Of a stretch of 64,000 nt of DNA, positions 19,875 through 27,827 are shown piece after piece (position 1 is the stretch's first letter; the number at the start of each line of letters is the position of its first letter). A model generated the notes under the pieces. The model made no database searches. It was not told the DNA's origin and was given only the letters and a program-made list of their open reading frames with translations. This DNA comes from Robiginitomaculum sp. GTDB lineage: Bacteria; Pseudomonadota; Alphaproteobacteria; Caulobacterales; Maricaulaceae. Position numbers and translations under genes: made by a program. Location: the NCBI GenBank assembly GCA_002733905.1, contig NVXK01000001.1:89770-153769 (forward strand). The letters are read 5' to 3'.

Positions 19875-20369
19875 CTATTTAGTCATGCTCCAAGTTGTAT
19901 TTAAGGGGAGCAATAACTTTCTGTTTCTTACAAAGTAATCCCAATATTCTCGTTCTGGAAGGTTTCGAATTTCATCTTTGTAATATTCCGAATTGCTCCA
20001 AATACTTAATTTTAGTTTGCATCCGGGAATTGGATTATACAAATCATCACTAACTCTTTCGTCGTGTTCATCATGGTATCCATACCACCAGTGAAGAACA
20101 TCGTCTTTATACTTCATCCAAGTTTTGAGTCTTTTAAATTTTGGTTTTGTGTTTTTATCAAAATACATTCTTAGAACTCCACAAGTGACTATGTTCAATG
20201 CTCCATATTTCTCGAATTGTTCATCTGTCATAGGCATGAGTAAGTTTCTTTTGGAAACAAAAGGCGCAAAATACTCTCCAATGTCTTCCTTTTCCGCACT
20301 GGTTAAAATTCGGTTTAGCGTATCGCAAAACCGAACTTCATCTATTATTGCCATGTCCTCACGTTTCAT
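19875..20369 (-). CDS. Hypothetical protein, paralogue of its upstream neighbour
   Basis: The start is ATG at 20369, one base after the stop of the preceding gene (TAA-A-ATG), giving 164 aa. A shared outline with the 20371 gene is visible: an EVRF/EIRF segment, an L-x-R-x-L helix, a PMTDEQ/PLTEED segment and a following VTCGVL/MQCGTM. The two look like diverged tandem copies. No known domain was recognised. It is the last gene of a three-gene operon in the predicted leading region, ended by a strong terminator. Confidence 0.6.
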   Translation of the reverse strand: MKREDMAIIDEVRFCDTLNRILTSAEKEDIGEYFAPFVSKRNLLMPMTDEQFEKYGALNIVTCGVLRMYFDKNTKPKFKRLKTWMKYKDDVLHWWYGYHDEHDERVSDDLYNPIPGCKLKLSIWSNSEYYKDEIRNLPEREYWDYFVRNRKLLLPLNTTWSMTK

Positions 20370-20370
20370 T

Positions 20371-20799
20371 TTAAAATCCCCATTGTGCAGTATCAAAATA
20401 GAGTCTTGAATTAGCACCAGTCGCTCTGCAATTTCTCGGAGTCCACCGAATAAAAAAACATTTATCATTGTCATTTTGTTTAGTTATTGAAACGGGTTTA
20501 TGTAAACAGGCATATCCCCAGTGGATTGTCTCACTACATATTTCTGTGTATTCCCTAATTCCGTCATCAGTTAGCCCGCTGGAATTTACAAAATCAATAT
20601 CCATAGTTCCGCATTGCATTGGAAACAATAAGGGTAGTTGTTTTACGTCTTCCTCGGTAAGCGGTTTTAGAAAATTATTGTTAATGGCAAATGTTGAAAG
20701 TGTCTTTCTGACATTTGCTTTTGCATCAACATTCAGAACACGCTCTAGGAATGGCCCAAAACGTATTTCCCCTACTTTTATAATGTTTTCGCTCAACAT
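20371..20799 (-). CDS. Hypothetical protein, paralogue of its downstream neighbour
   Basis: The start is ATG at 20799, one base after the preceding stop, giving 142 aa (MLSENIIKVGEIRFG). The body contains TLSTFAINNNFLKPLTEEDV and later IHWGYACLHKP. It resembles the next gene in segment order, suggesting local duplication. Function is unknown. Tight TAA-N-ATG junctions on both sides show it is translated with its neighbours. Confidence 0.6.
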   Translation of the reverse strand: MLSENIIKVGEIRFGPFLERVLNVDAKANVRKTLSTFAINNNFLKPLTEEDVKQLPLLFPMQCGTMDIDFVNSSGLTDDGIREYTEICSETIHWGYACLHKPVSITKQNDNDKCFFIRWTPRNCRATGANSRLYFDTAQWGF

Positions 20800-20800
20800 G

Positions 20801-21022
20801 TTAAAACGGACAATCTTGCATGTTAAAAATTTCTGGAAACTCGTCTTCGAGGGCTTCCAGTAGTTTTGAGTTTTCTTCGCCTGCCTCGTATGCTTCTGCA
20901 AACTCTTCTTGTTTAATAATGTTTGCCCATTCTGACGCAGACCATTCTGCACGCTCTGACGGATAGAAATTATAATTCGGACGCAAGTCCATGTTATTTA
21001 GGTTTGTTACATTTATAGCCAT
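20801..21022 (-). CDS. Small acidic hypothetical protein
   Basis: The start is ATG at 21022 behind AGAGGAAATCAAA, giving 73 aa; the longer upstream frame runs through a structured noncoding leader. The sequence is rich in Asn, Glu and aromatic residues (YPSERAEWSASEWANI) and ends EIFNMQDCPF. No domain was recognised. It heads the 21022-19875 operon and would be among the first genes to enter a recipient if the oriT call is right. Confidence 0.55.
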   Translation of the reverse strand: MAINVTNLNNMDLRPNYNFYPSERAEWSASEWANIIKQEEFAEAYEAGEENSKLLEALEDEFPEIFNMQDCPF

Positions 21023-21044
21023 TTTGATTTCCTCTTTTATTAAA

Positions 21045-21275
21045 AATGGGTTTTGCTCTTCAGCAATAACCCTTGCCTTTCGAAGTGAATGTGTGTGAGA
21101 GGAGGCAATGGCATTTCGAATAACAAATTGGGGGTGCAACCCCTCAGAAAAATGTCGTGGGCTTGCCCACGCCCCGGCCGGGAACCAATTTGATACTCTA
21201 AATGTTCTTGTCAGGAGAGAGGTCACAAGACCGTCTTTCCTTGAAACAAACATGTTGGCTCTTTAGAGCCATCCT
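21045..21275. other. Cruciform-rich intergenic element upstream of the 21022 operon
   Basis: Perfect stems crowd this gap: CAAATTGG/CCAATTTG (21124-21131 with 21185-21192) encloses GGG/CCC around 21132 and CGTGGGC-tt-GCCCACG (21156-21171). GGCTCT-tt-AGAGCC (21257-21270) and a GGGTT/AACCC hairpin (about 21048-21072) flank it. It lacks the conserved words of elements E1-E6 but has a similar nested layout and position. Confidence 0.5.
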
Positions 21276-21329
21276 ACTTTCTTAATAGGGGAACAACAAC
21301 AAATCAGATAGTGAAGGGATCAGCTATGC

Positions 21330-22022
21330 TTACGACATGCACCATTGGCACGAACATTTATGAACACCTGTTTTTATCTCATCGGAGGCTTCCCGAACCG
21401 TATCAAAGCCCATAACATGCAAGGCCGCTAATTCGCACTCTGATGGCTGAAAGGCATACCCCTTGTTAAGGGATATAATAATCCCATTTCCAAGCCTGCG
21501 TTCATCAGACCAGTCTAAAACAAAGGTACGCATGTATTTATAAGGTGGGGGCGTGTTGATTGAGCTATCTTGACGTCGTTTACTTTCTGTCCGTAATTTC
21601 TCTACCAACTTCATATCAGGGTGACGCTGAATTAAACCATCGAGAACGTCATCCGGAATAGAGGGCATATGAAACCGGGGGTTCTTAATTTTATAACCAA
21701 GCCGCGGCAATTGAAGAACGGTAATCCGACTTCTAGTTTCTACGAGCATTTTAACTATATACTGCTTCTTAAGATGTCGTTCTATACCGTTGCCGCCCTC
21801 ACTTTTAAAACGGCTCGCCTTCTTAAGGATGGGGTCTATACGCCTCAGCCCTTTAATATCATATGAGGTATGAATTTCTTCAAATCGGAGTGACCCGGCC
21901 AGCGCAAGCATTCGGGATTTTGAGTGTTTTGAAAAGTTGTAATGAACCATATAATGCTCAATTAACACTGCCCACTCAGATAGCGTATGCCATTCGAGAT
22001 GTGTTCCTTTTACTTTTGGCAT
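21330..22022 (-). CDS. Hypothetical protein with C-terminal cysteine cluster
   Basis: This is a 230-aa basic protein. The C-terminus reads HKCSCQWCMS, a cluster that could bind metal. The central part is rich in Arg/Lys and Pro. No known family was recognised. It stands alone, with a structured leader (22069-22179) immediately upstream and another element downstream. Confidence 0.55.
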   Translation of the reverse strand: MPKVKGTHLEWHTLSEWAVLIEHYMVHYNFSKHSKSRMLALAGSLRFEEIHTSYDIKGLRRIDPILKKASRFKSEGGNGIERHLKKQYIVKMLVETRSRITVLQLPRLGYKIKNPRFHMPSIPDDVLDGLIQRHPDMKLVEKLRTESKRRQDSSINTPPPYKYMRTFVLDWSDERRLGNGIIISLNKGYAFQPSECELAALHVMGFDTVREASDEIKTGVHKCSCQWCMS

Positions 22023-22068
22023 ATTATTGTTCCTTCATTTGTTGATGTAGTCATAAATATCTCCTTCA

Positions 22069-22179
22069 ATAATGACGCATTCGAGACCTAAAACAGCCGA
22101 GCGATTGGCCAAGGCCGCGTTTACGCGTGTATTTAGTTTGGGGAATCGAGAAGGCTGTTTTACGAATTCCAGTCATTAT
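22069..22179. other. Cruciform-rich element upstream of the 22022 gene
   Basis: Nested perfect stems: ATAATGAC/GTCATTAT (22069-22076 with 22172-22179), ATTCG/CGAAT just inside, then AAAACAGCC/GGCTGTTTT (22090-22098 with 22153-22161), with small GGCC-aa-GGCC-type and CGCG-ttta-CGCG hairpins within. It lies about 45 bp before the gene start. Confidence 0.55.
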
Positions 22180-22503
22180 TCGGAGATGATTGACGAGAAT
22201 AGAGACAACAAAACGTAATATAACTACAAATTGGCTTTAAAGTTTATTGGGGCAACGAAGAGAAGGTTACGGCTAAAATTTCCTGTATATCTTTATAAAC
22301 TACGTTTTATGCGTAATAAAGCATCACTCAGCTTGAGCTTAGGCCAATTGCAAAGGGCTAACTAGGCTAGGCTTAACCTGAACGCACTTCAAAACTCTAC
22401 AAATGGCTATATTACAGTAAAATATATAGGCTGTTCTGAAACCAAAAATAATGGAAATTACCAGTGAGCAATCTCCATTATTTCATATTGTCATCGATTT
22501 ATA
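22180..22503. other. Gap with no recognised feature
   Basis: About 320 AT-rich bases between the structured leader and the end of the 22504 gene. I see no protein frame, strong terminator or repeat in it. Confidence 0.5.
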
Positions 22504-22722
22504 CTAATTAGGATAACAGATTCGACCCTCTATAGACTGGGGTAAACACCGCTCAATATCTGTTATGACCAGAGATGGGTTGACGGTTTTAAATGTAATC
22601 ATAGATTTATGAGGGTTGAATTGATATTCATGTATAAATTTCCCGAGTGATCTGGCTTGAGAAATTAATGCCATTTCAGGTGATGATATTTGTATTTTGA
22701 TAGTTGTGAATGACATATCCAT
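22504..22722 (-). CDS. Small hypothetical protein
   Basis: The start is ATG at 22722, one base after the stop of the upstream gene, with GAGGGG as ribosome site inside that gene's end, giving 72 aa (MDMSFTTIKIQI). No domain was recognised. It forms a pair with the 22724 gene. Confidence 0.55.
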   Translation of the reverse strand: MDMSFTTIKIQISSPEMALISQARSLGKFIHEYQFNPHKSMITFKTVNPSLVITDIERCLPQSIEGRICYPN

Positions 22723-22723
22723 T

Positions 22724-23008
22724 TTACGTCCCCTCGCGGAGACCAATGCCGTAACGCTCTCTGTCTAATGGTGAGAATGGACGAACGCCATTTTGTGGTC
22801 TGGAATTTACTTTATGGTCACGGTAGATATAATTTTCATCGGCAACGCCTGCATCAACCATAGCGTCCAACAAATTATGCTTAAATACAGGGTGTGCTCT
22901 TAGAGTGTTTTGTTGTTCATCAAAGTTATTGGTTATAAACTTTTTACGCAAAAACGGTTTCAGTTTGGCGTAGTCAGTGGCGCTCATTTTTAGTTTCATA
23001 TATGGCAT
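22724..23008 (-). CDS. Small hypothetical protein downstream of element E1
   Basis: This 94-aa basic protein (MPYMKLKMSATDYAKLKPFL) has no recognised domain. Its start lies about 25 bp from element E1. It heads a two-gene operon with the 22504 gene. Confidence 0.55.
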   Translation of the reverse strand: MPYMKLKMSATDYAKLKPFLRKKFITNNFDEQQNTLRAHPVFKHNLLDAMVDAGVADENYIYRDHKVNSRPQNGVRPFSPLDRERYGIGLREGT

Positions 23009-23031
23009 ATTTTGCTCCCAAATTTAATTAC

Positions 23032-23205
23032 CGATAAGCCGGCATGCACGAAGCGTTCAGTTTGAAAGGAGCTGTCCAAACCAAGCGAGCTTGCTCGCGC
23101 AGCCCAAGTTTGGGCGTGTCTATTTTTGAGCAAAGCGTAAAAAATCGACGCGGACAGACCGTTTTGAAAGCGAACGGCTCAAACTGGTAAGCAAGTTGCC
23201 CGGCT
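23032..23205 (+). repeat. Structured dispersed element E1
   Basis: This is one of six related elements. The outer stem P1 is AGCCGG/CCGGCT (23037-23042 with 23200-23205) and P2 is CAGTTTGA/TCAAACTG (23058-23065 with 23179-23186). An inner stem CTGTCC/GGACAG (23072-23077 with 23152-23157) encloses three hairpins: GCGAGC-tt-GCTCGC, GCCCAA-gt-TTGGGC, and the conserved core TGTC-TATTTTT...AAAAAATC-GACG around GAGCAAAGCG. Together they make a multi-branched fold. It sits directly upstream of the 22724 operon. Confidence 0.7.
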
Positions 23206-23309
23206 GAAGGTGAATAATGGGGGGCCGTAAATTCCTAGAAAGTAAATGCCGCCAATGCTCGCAGATACTTAAATATCGGAAAAGGCAACAAGGATATAAT
23301 CGATATAGA

Positions 23310-23546
23310 TTAAGGCACGATCGGTGTCAGGGCTGTGGTGATAGACAAACCGTAGTAAACACGCTCATGCAGTTTATCATACGCATCAGGCCAATTGGTT
23401 GGGATCGTACCTAATGAGGTATTCCAGTGCTCTTTAATCTTGTTCATAATAAAAGCATCCATTTTTCCGCTTATTTTAAAGGCATGTAGATGGGTGCCAT
23501 CATCATCCTCGATACAACATATGTGAATTTCAGAGGTTTTAGTCAT
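23310..23546 (-). CDS. Small hypothetical protein
   Basis: The likely start is ATG at 23546 (MTKTSEIHICC, 78 aa), with GGAAAG upstream; a start five codons earlier is possible. The protein contains an acidic DDDGTHLHAFKISGKM segment. No domain was recognised. Its stop lies about 105 bp from E1. Confidence 0.5.
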   Translation of the reverse strand: MTKTSEIHICCIEDDDGTHLHAFKISGKMDAFIMNKIKEHWNTSLGTIPTNWPDAYDKLHERVYYGLSITTALTPIVP

Positions 23547-23634
23547 GGTATTTCTTTCCATAAAAGTGAGAATTTATAAACTGTGGTTGCTAATGAGTGC
23601 TATCCCTTCCTTTGGCGACATATCACCCAGGCAC

Positions 23635-24495
23635 TTAAAAATAATCAGAACGGTACGGGATTTGATTCAGTATTGTGGGTCTTTGTAAAATTGAAACTTT
23701 ATTGGCAATTAACTGTTTAAGGCGGTTTGTTTTCTTCTGCCTGAAGTCTTCAATTATGAAATCAACAGTCATTCTAGCGGTTTCATCAAGATAACTCTTC
23801 ACGTGATCAGTGCCGTAGTATTCCCCGCCCGAATGCATTATCGCACCATCTTTAATAACATCAAAGTAGTACACATCGCCAAACGCCCAGGCAGCCCATA
23901 GGTTTTCATCCGTCTCAAACCATTCTTTAAAGAGTTTGTCTTCAGATGCTTTAGAAAAGCCACACCGCTTTCTGTGTTCGGGTGTTAGAACGAATAACAA
24001 ATATGCATAATCACCTTGAGAATACCCAGAGGCAGAGGTTGAAACTGCATGAATGCCTATCAAATTGAACATGTCTGCAATAGCATCGATGTAATCTGAA
24101 GCATTTTGGTAATATGAGGGTTTTAGAGAATAAAGTGTATCATCAAAAATACGCCGCCGTTCTTCATTAAAATGTTCAGCGTTTTGACATTCTACATTTT
24201 CACGAACTTCCAGCTCAATTTCTTTAACTTTAAGATCTAAAATCTTACATAAAGCTTTCCAATGCCTTGAGAGTTGGCCCTCAGTATAATATTCGAGCGG
24301 GTCTTGGATATTATCCCCTTCAGCGTGTTCGGTAATATTTCTGTGTCTGCCTGAGATACTTAGCATGGGTGTATTGCAATCCCACATTACCCAAGGGTTT
24401 TCAGGTTGATCGCAGTGCTTTGCTTCAATATTAAAGCCTCTATATTCCCCTTCATAACAATCTGTTGAGTAATGAAAATCAATATGTGCGGTCAT
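23635..24495 (-). CDS. Hypothetical plasmid-type protein
   Basis: This 286-aa acidic protein is rich in aromatic residues. A central SASGYSQGDYAYLL segment resembles a phrase seen in uncharacterised proteins of conjugative plasmids and phages, but I cannot name the family with confidence. No catalytic motif was recognised. It is the last gene of a possible operon with the two small ORFs at 24509 and 24672. Confidence 0.6.
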   Translation of the reverse strand: MTAHIDFHYSTDCYEGEYRGFNIEAKHCDQPENPWVMWDCNTPMLSISGRHRNITEHAEGDNIQDPLEYYTEGQLSRHWKALCKILDLKVKEIELEVRENVECQNAEHFNEERRRIFDDTLYSLKPSYYQNASDYIDAIADMFNLIGIHAVSTSASGYSQGDYAYLLFVLTPEHRKRCGFSKASEDKLFKEWFETDENLWAAWAFGDVYYFDVIKDGAIMHSGGEYYGTDHVKSYLDETARMTVDFIIEDFRQKKTNRLKQLIANKVSILQRPTILNQIPYRSDYF

Positions 24496-24508
24496 TTTGT
24501 CACTCCCT

Positions 24509-24679
24509 CTAATTGTTTTCTGTTAACTGAAACGCAAATGAGCTCCCGTCATTACTGTTTGTTCCGGATGTGAAATCGTTGGCGATTAGCCTGGTAACTT
24601 CCCTTAGACCCGCTTCGATCGCTGCAAGTGTTGAACCCTTAAGAGTTATTGTTGCGCTATATGTGTGTTCTTCAGTCAT
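24509..24679 (-). CDS. Small hypothetical protein, 56 aa
   Basis: A frame of 56 codons plus stop (MTEEHTYSATITLKGSTLAA) starts inside the end of the preceding small gene (8-bp overlap). Composition is protein-like, with an alternating beta-type N-half. It is shorter than usual gene-calling cutoffs. Function is unknown. Confidence 0.5.
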   Translation of the reverse strand: MTEEHTYSATITLKGSTLAAIEAGLREVTRLIANDFTSGTNSNDGSSFAFQLTENN

Positions 24680-24803
24680 GTTTTTTCAATCCTTTGATCA
24701 TGTCTCCTAGACAGGAGTAGTGTGTGATGTGATATTCTTGACGGCCAAAACGAAACTTCGCTTCCTTCTTATAACCGCGCCATAATTTGAAAATTCTCTT
24801 CAT
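24672..24803 (-). CDS. Small basic hypothetical protein, 43 aa
   Basis: The frame MKRIFKLWRGYKKEAKFRFG follows GAAGGG at a suitable distance and ends overlapping the 24509 gene. It is strongly basic. The tight overlap favours a real gene, but the call rests only on context. Confidence 0.45.
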   Translation of the reverse strand: MKRIFKLWRGYKKEAKFRFGRQEYHITHYSCLGDMIKGLKKHD

Positions 24804-24832
24804 CGTAAAACCCTTCAGGTGCTAAAATGACA

Positions 24833-24858
24833 AACGCCCCCCTGTTAAGGAGGGCGTT
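24833..24858 (-). terminator. Intrinsic terminator after ssb
   Basis: AACGCC/GGCGTT with a GC-rich extension forms a strong hairpin just beyond the ssb stop. The T-run on the minus strand is short and interrupted, so termination may be partial. Confidence 0.6.
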
Positions 24859-24866
24859 CTTTAGAA

Positions 24867-25226
24867 TTAAGCCGCTTTCTTTGCGGTATGTTTCTTATTG
24901 CGACGAATTTGCAACATGGATGGGTCCTGTAGCTGAAGTTCCATTGTGCGAACATCAACGCCATCTTTGTTTGTATATTGATCCGACTGCATTTTGCCGG
25001 TAAGTGTCCACTCATCACCTTTTACAATGGCCTTTGCGCGCTTTGCGGCGGGGCCAAAGAATGTAACGGGGATGGCTGATGTTTTTTCTATCCACTGACC
25101 AGATTGATCATAATAACCATCTTGTGTAATGATTAAGGTCGATACAACGGGCTTTTCGTCACTGCCACGAACTGTGATGTCAGTTGCGATCCGGCCTGTT
25201 ATAATTGCGATGTTATTGGCGTTCAT
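24867..25226 (-). CDS. ssb: Single-stranded DNA-binding protein
   Basis: This 119-aa OB-fold protein has the SSB outline: NIAIITGRIATDITVRG at the N-terminus, a TLIITQDG strand, then WIEKTSAIPVTFFGPAAKRA and WTLTGKMQSDQY. It is shorter than chromosomal SSB and lacks the acidic DDDIPF-type tail, ending instead in basic KKHTAKKAA. Plasmid SSBs of leading regions protect the incoming strand and damp SOS induction. It follows element E2 directly. Confidence 0.85.
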   Translation of the reverse strand: MNANNIAIITGRIATDITVRGSDEKPVVSTLIITQDGYYDQSGQWIEKTSAIPVTFFGPAAKRAKAIVKGDEWTLTGKMQSDQYTNKDGVDVRTMELQLQDPSMLQIRRNKKHTAKKAA

Positions 25227-25247
25227 AGTCTTCTCCTGTTTTTAAAA

Positions 25248-25397
25248 TACGGCCCAATGCCGTAGAAAACCGGGAATGATTTGAAGGGGCTGCGATCAAG
25301 GGTGATTTTGTCTATTTTTTTTTAATCGGTAGAGTAAAAAATCGACACAATCCCTCGAAGAGGCCGCGCTTGAACGCACTAAGCCCCACTAAATCAT
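25248..25397 (+). repeat. Structured dispersed element E2
   Basis: This is the shorter relative of E1. The 5' hairpin is TACGGC-ccaat-GCCGTA (25248-25264). P2 is ATGATTT/AAATCAT (25276-25282 with 25391-25397), stacked on GGGGCT/AGCCCC. The core has TTTTGTC-TATTTTTTTT...AAAAAATC-GACACAA. It lies immediately upstream of ssb. It lacks the GGAGCGAAGCGAG arm found in E4 and E6. Confidence 0.6.
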
Positions 25398-25413
25398 AGG
25401 TTTTTACGAAGGC

Positions 25414-25548
25414 ATGGGTTCATCTGTTTTTAGAAATTGGAGATCAAAAGACGAAGAAACGCCAATGTTTATTGATATATATGACTGCCTGACCGAAACG
25501 ACATACGTGCATAGAATTGCTAAGTTGGAGGGTCGCAGAATACCATAG
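25414..25548 (+). CDS. Possible small ORF, 44 aa
   Basis: MGSSVFRNWRSKDEETPMFI continues with a protein-like composition to a stop at 25548. The ribosome site (GAAGG) is too close to the ATG. It is one of the few + strand frames in this block and could be a remnant of a decayed gene that continues to about 25770. Confidence 0.25.
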   Translation: MGSSVFRNWRSKDEETPMFIDIYDCLTETTYVHRIAKLEGRRIP

Positions 25549-25955
25549 GGTTTTGATTTAACGGTAGTGGCCTGCTTCATTCCCGAAAGTTTGCGGCCAT
25601 AAAGCTCCTAAAGGATGTGTAAGGGTCTGAGTGGATTGCCCAACATGCTCGTAAATTCAAACGGGTGACGATTGAACAGCTTCAGCCGGGTTCATCTGCG
25701 AATATGCGTAAAATAAGATCAGATCATTGCTTAATAAAGGAACTCGTCCTTCGGGGGGCGTTATAATTTAGCTATAACCAATGTTCCGCTTTTCCTAGTA
25801 TCCCACAATATTGAAGCCCTCGTGAGCAGTCACGGGGCTTTATTCTATTCGACTTTCGTATAGGGCATTTATGCAAGATTTTGGTAAGCCTGATCTACGG
25901 CGATAACCGAACTTCACGATCTTCTGGTTAAAAGCGGTATTTCAAGTAGGTGTTA
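25549..25955. other. Gap with decayed coding-like sequence and a small-RNA-like unit
   Basis: On the + strand, interrupted frames give readable peptide (EWIAQHARKFKRVTIEQL and IRSDHCLIKELVLRG) separated by stops, suggesting an old gene. A TATAAT box and an orphan + strand terminator follow and are listed separately. The family of the decayed gene is not recognised. Confidence 0.35.
25762..25845 (+). ncRNA. Candidate small RNA with orphan terminator
   Basis: A TATAAT box (25762-25767) is followed about 45 bp later by AAGCCCTCGTGA-gcag-TCACGGGGCTT (25814-25840), a 12-bp stem with one G-U pair, then TTTATTCTATT. No gene on the + strand explains the terminator. The -35 region is poor. An RNA of about 70 nt is inferred. 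Confidence 0.4.
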
Positions 25956-26777
25956 TTAGGAAATTACTTCGTCGGCAAACACTTCACAGGTTTCACCACA
26001 CCCTGATCCAAACATATCATCATTATTAAAATGACCAGATAATATGTCTCTTGTCGATAAGTTTCCTCTAAAAAAGACACGTTTGTATCCTTTAGAATAG
26101 CCGTACTTATCTTCCATCCGCCTAGGGAATTGATATATATCTGGTTTTTCACTGACTAAACGGAAGTGTTTTTTATATGATTTCTTCCAGCACCATGAAC
26201 AATTGCCCTCGTAATTTGCCAAATTTAACGCAAAACTTTGCTTTGCCCACCAATTTTGAACATCCGTTTTGGTAATATTCATCGCAATCAACGGATAAAC
26301 AATATTTTTGTCTTTGTAATTTACGGCGACTCTGTCCATCTCGTCTGCGCGAATACCTATAGCAATATCATAGCTTCCCCTTTCCCATCCGATGGTTTTT
26401 ATGTAATCATACATTGGATTGATTTTCAGCTCACGAGTACAATGGGGATATTTTATATTGGGAATCCCATATTTTTTTATCATTTCCTCAAACACAAACC
26501 CTACCCTGTCTGCTGTCTCGAAATTGACAATTTTATGGGTATTTCCTTTTCTCAAATTCTGGTGTGTTACAGATTCAAGCCAAACCGTTTTAAAATCCAA
26601 CTCATTATCGCAGGCGTTCACAAAATCGAGCGTCTCAGCACGTTCTTGCCCAGTATTGGCAAATAATACTATAATCTCTTTATATGTATGGCCGCATTGA
26701 TTTAAAATCAGCCATGTCATGTATGCGGATGTTAGGCCTCCGCTAAAGCTGATAAACAATCTTTCTTTTTGTAACAT
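25956..26777 (-). CDS. PP-loop / PAPS-reductase-family protein
   Basis: This 273-aa protein has the PP-loop SGGLTS at residues 12-17 and a body like phage and plasmid PAPS-reductase-fold proteins (FANTGQERAETLDFV, later GIRADEMDRV). Cysteines in NCSWCWKK and GSGCGETCEV could bind a metal or cluster. The canonical SGGKDS Lys-Asp is replaced by LT, so chemistry is uncertain. Relatives act in sulfur transfer, nucleic-acid modification or unknown plasmid functions. The start overlaps the stop of the 26777 gene as TGATG. Confidence 0.7.
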   Translation of the reverse strand: MLQKERLFISFSGGLTSAYMTWLILNQCGHTYKEIIVLFANTGQERAETLDFVNACDNELDFKTVWLESVTHQNLRKGNTHKIVNFETADRVGFVFEEMIKKYGIPNIKYPHCTRELKINPMYDYIKTIGWERGSYDIAIGIRADEMDRVAVNYKDKNIVYPLIAMNITKTDVQNWWAKQSFALNLANYEGNCSWCWKKSYKKHFRLVSEKPDIYQFPRRMEDKYGYSKGYKRVFFRGNLSTRDILSGHFNNDDMFGSGCGETCEVFADEVIS

Positions 26778-27229
26778 CAGACAATTTCGTGCGAATCAAA
26801 CGGGCCATCCACGGCGTCCATAAATAGATCTTCGTCTATTAAGTCCACAATGCGTTTTTGTAATGCCTTCAAAACCAAGCTGGTATTTACGTCCTCGGCC
26901 GTACTTGATGAAGAATTTATCGAAAATGCCAAGTCATATACATGATTATATTGAGGTTTTTTATGACTTGTAACATTAATGATGTTTTCTAAAATCTTTA
27001 GGTTTTCGGAGGTTTCTACCAAACCAAATTTATTTCCCTTTAGATACAAAGCGCATTGGCATCCTTTGCTCACCACTTTATTTTTATCATTGCTGGCCAT
27101 TTTGTAGTTTTTGCCAAACAATTTTTCAAAAATTTTCTTGGTATCGGGCAAATCGCAATTTGTATCGACAACGCAATACATTTGGCTGAAAGGATGGCAG
27201 TCTTTAAATGTGAAATATACTTTAGCCAT
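26777..27229 (-). CDS. Hypothetical protein coupled to the PP-loop gene
   Basis: This is a 150-aa Lys/Asn-rich protein without a recognised domain (MAKVYFTFKDCHPF). It overlaps the PP-loop gene by one base and lies one base after the 27231 gene, so the three form an operon. A role connected to the PP-loop protein is suggested by context only. Confidence 0.55.
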   Translation of the reverse strand: MAKVYFTFKDCHPFSQMYCVVDTNCDLPDTKKIFEKLFGKNYKMASNDKNKVVSKGCQCALYLKGNKFGLVETSENLKILENIINVTSHKKPQYNHVYDLAFSINSSSSTAEDVNTSLVLKALQKRIVDLIDEDLFMDAVDGPFDSHEIV

Positions 27230-27230
27230 C

Positions 27231-27800
27231 TTACCCTCCTCTGTTTGAGATGATAAAGAGAGTTTTTAGCCTGGCTTCAAAAGGATCATATCCACCTTGA
27301 ATACTGTACATTGTCGCTGTTCTTATGGCTTGTTGTTCCGTTTTACACTCATGAAGGTCTATGCACCCACCGTCTATCCTATGCCCATAAATAGTCCAGA
27401 AATCTTCTTCTCCTGGTTCACACTGATCAATATAACTATCTTGCAGGATACAAGGAGCAATCTCGATACCATCATAGAGTGACCAATCAGGCTCTTTACC
27501 ATCCACACAACAATTGTAATCCTCCAAAGTTGCTAGACGATTTTCCAGTGCCATTTGTTGATCGTAATTTACAAGCTCGCTGACCCTAAATAGTCTCCAT
27601 TTACACGCTTCCAGTTCTTGCGAAAAATAAGCAACAGCTCCCCCTTTATGTCCTTCAGTAACAGCAAACCAGTTATTTGGATGCGGTTGGTTTCCAAATG
27701 CGCTCTGACAACTTTCATTGAGATCATTGCAATCTTCAACAAGTAATTCTTCAAGAGCCTGGTCCAATGTGTAAGCTTTGTGATGTATATCGATGTTCAT
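27231..27800 (-). CDS. Hypothetical protein, first gene of the PP-loop operon
   Basis: This 189-aa acidic protein (pI low by eye) has cysteines in YNCCVDGKEPDW and GGCIDLHECK. No domain was recognised. The start at 27800 follows a CAGGAGAG ribosome site and a short structured leader (27828-27904). Confidence 0.55.
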   Translation of the reverse strand: MNIDIHHKAYTLDQALEELLVEDCNDLNESCQSAFGNQPHPNNWFAVTEGHKGGAVAYFSQELEACKWRLFRVSELVNYDQQMALENRLATLEDYNCCVDGKEPDWSLYDGIEIAPCILQDSYIDQCEPGEEDFWTIYGHRIDGGCIDLHECKTEQQAIRTATMYSIQGGYDPFEARLKTLFIISNRGG

Positions 27801-27827
27801 AATTCTCTCCTGTGAAAATCATCCGAG

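Noticed and set aside
23217-23414. 65-codon + strand frame with two CxxC pairs (CRQC and CQGC)
   Set aside because: It overlaps the end of the minus-strand 23310 gene and the flank of E1. The spacing of the CxxC pairs suggests a zinc ribbon, but the frame lacks a good start, and it is the only such + strand frame here, so it is left out.
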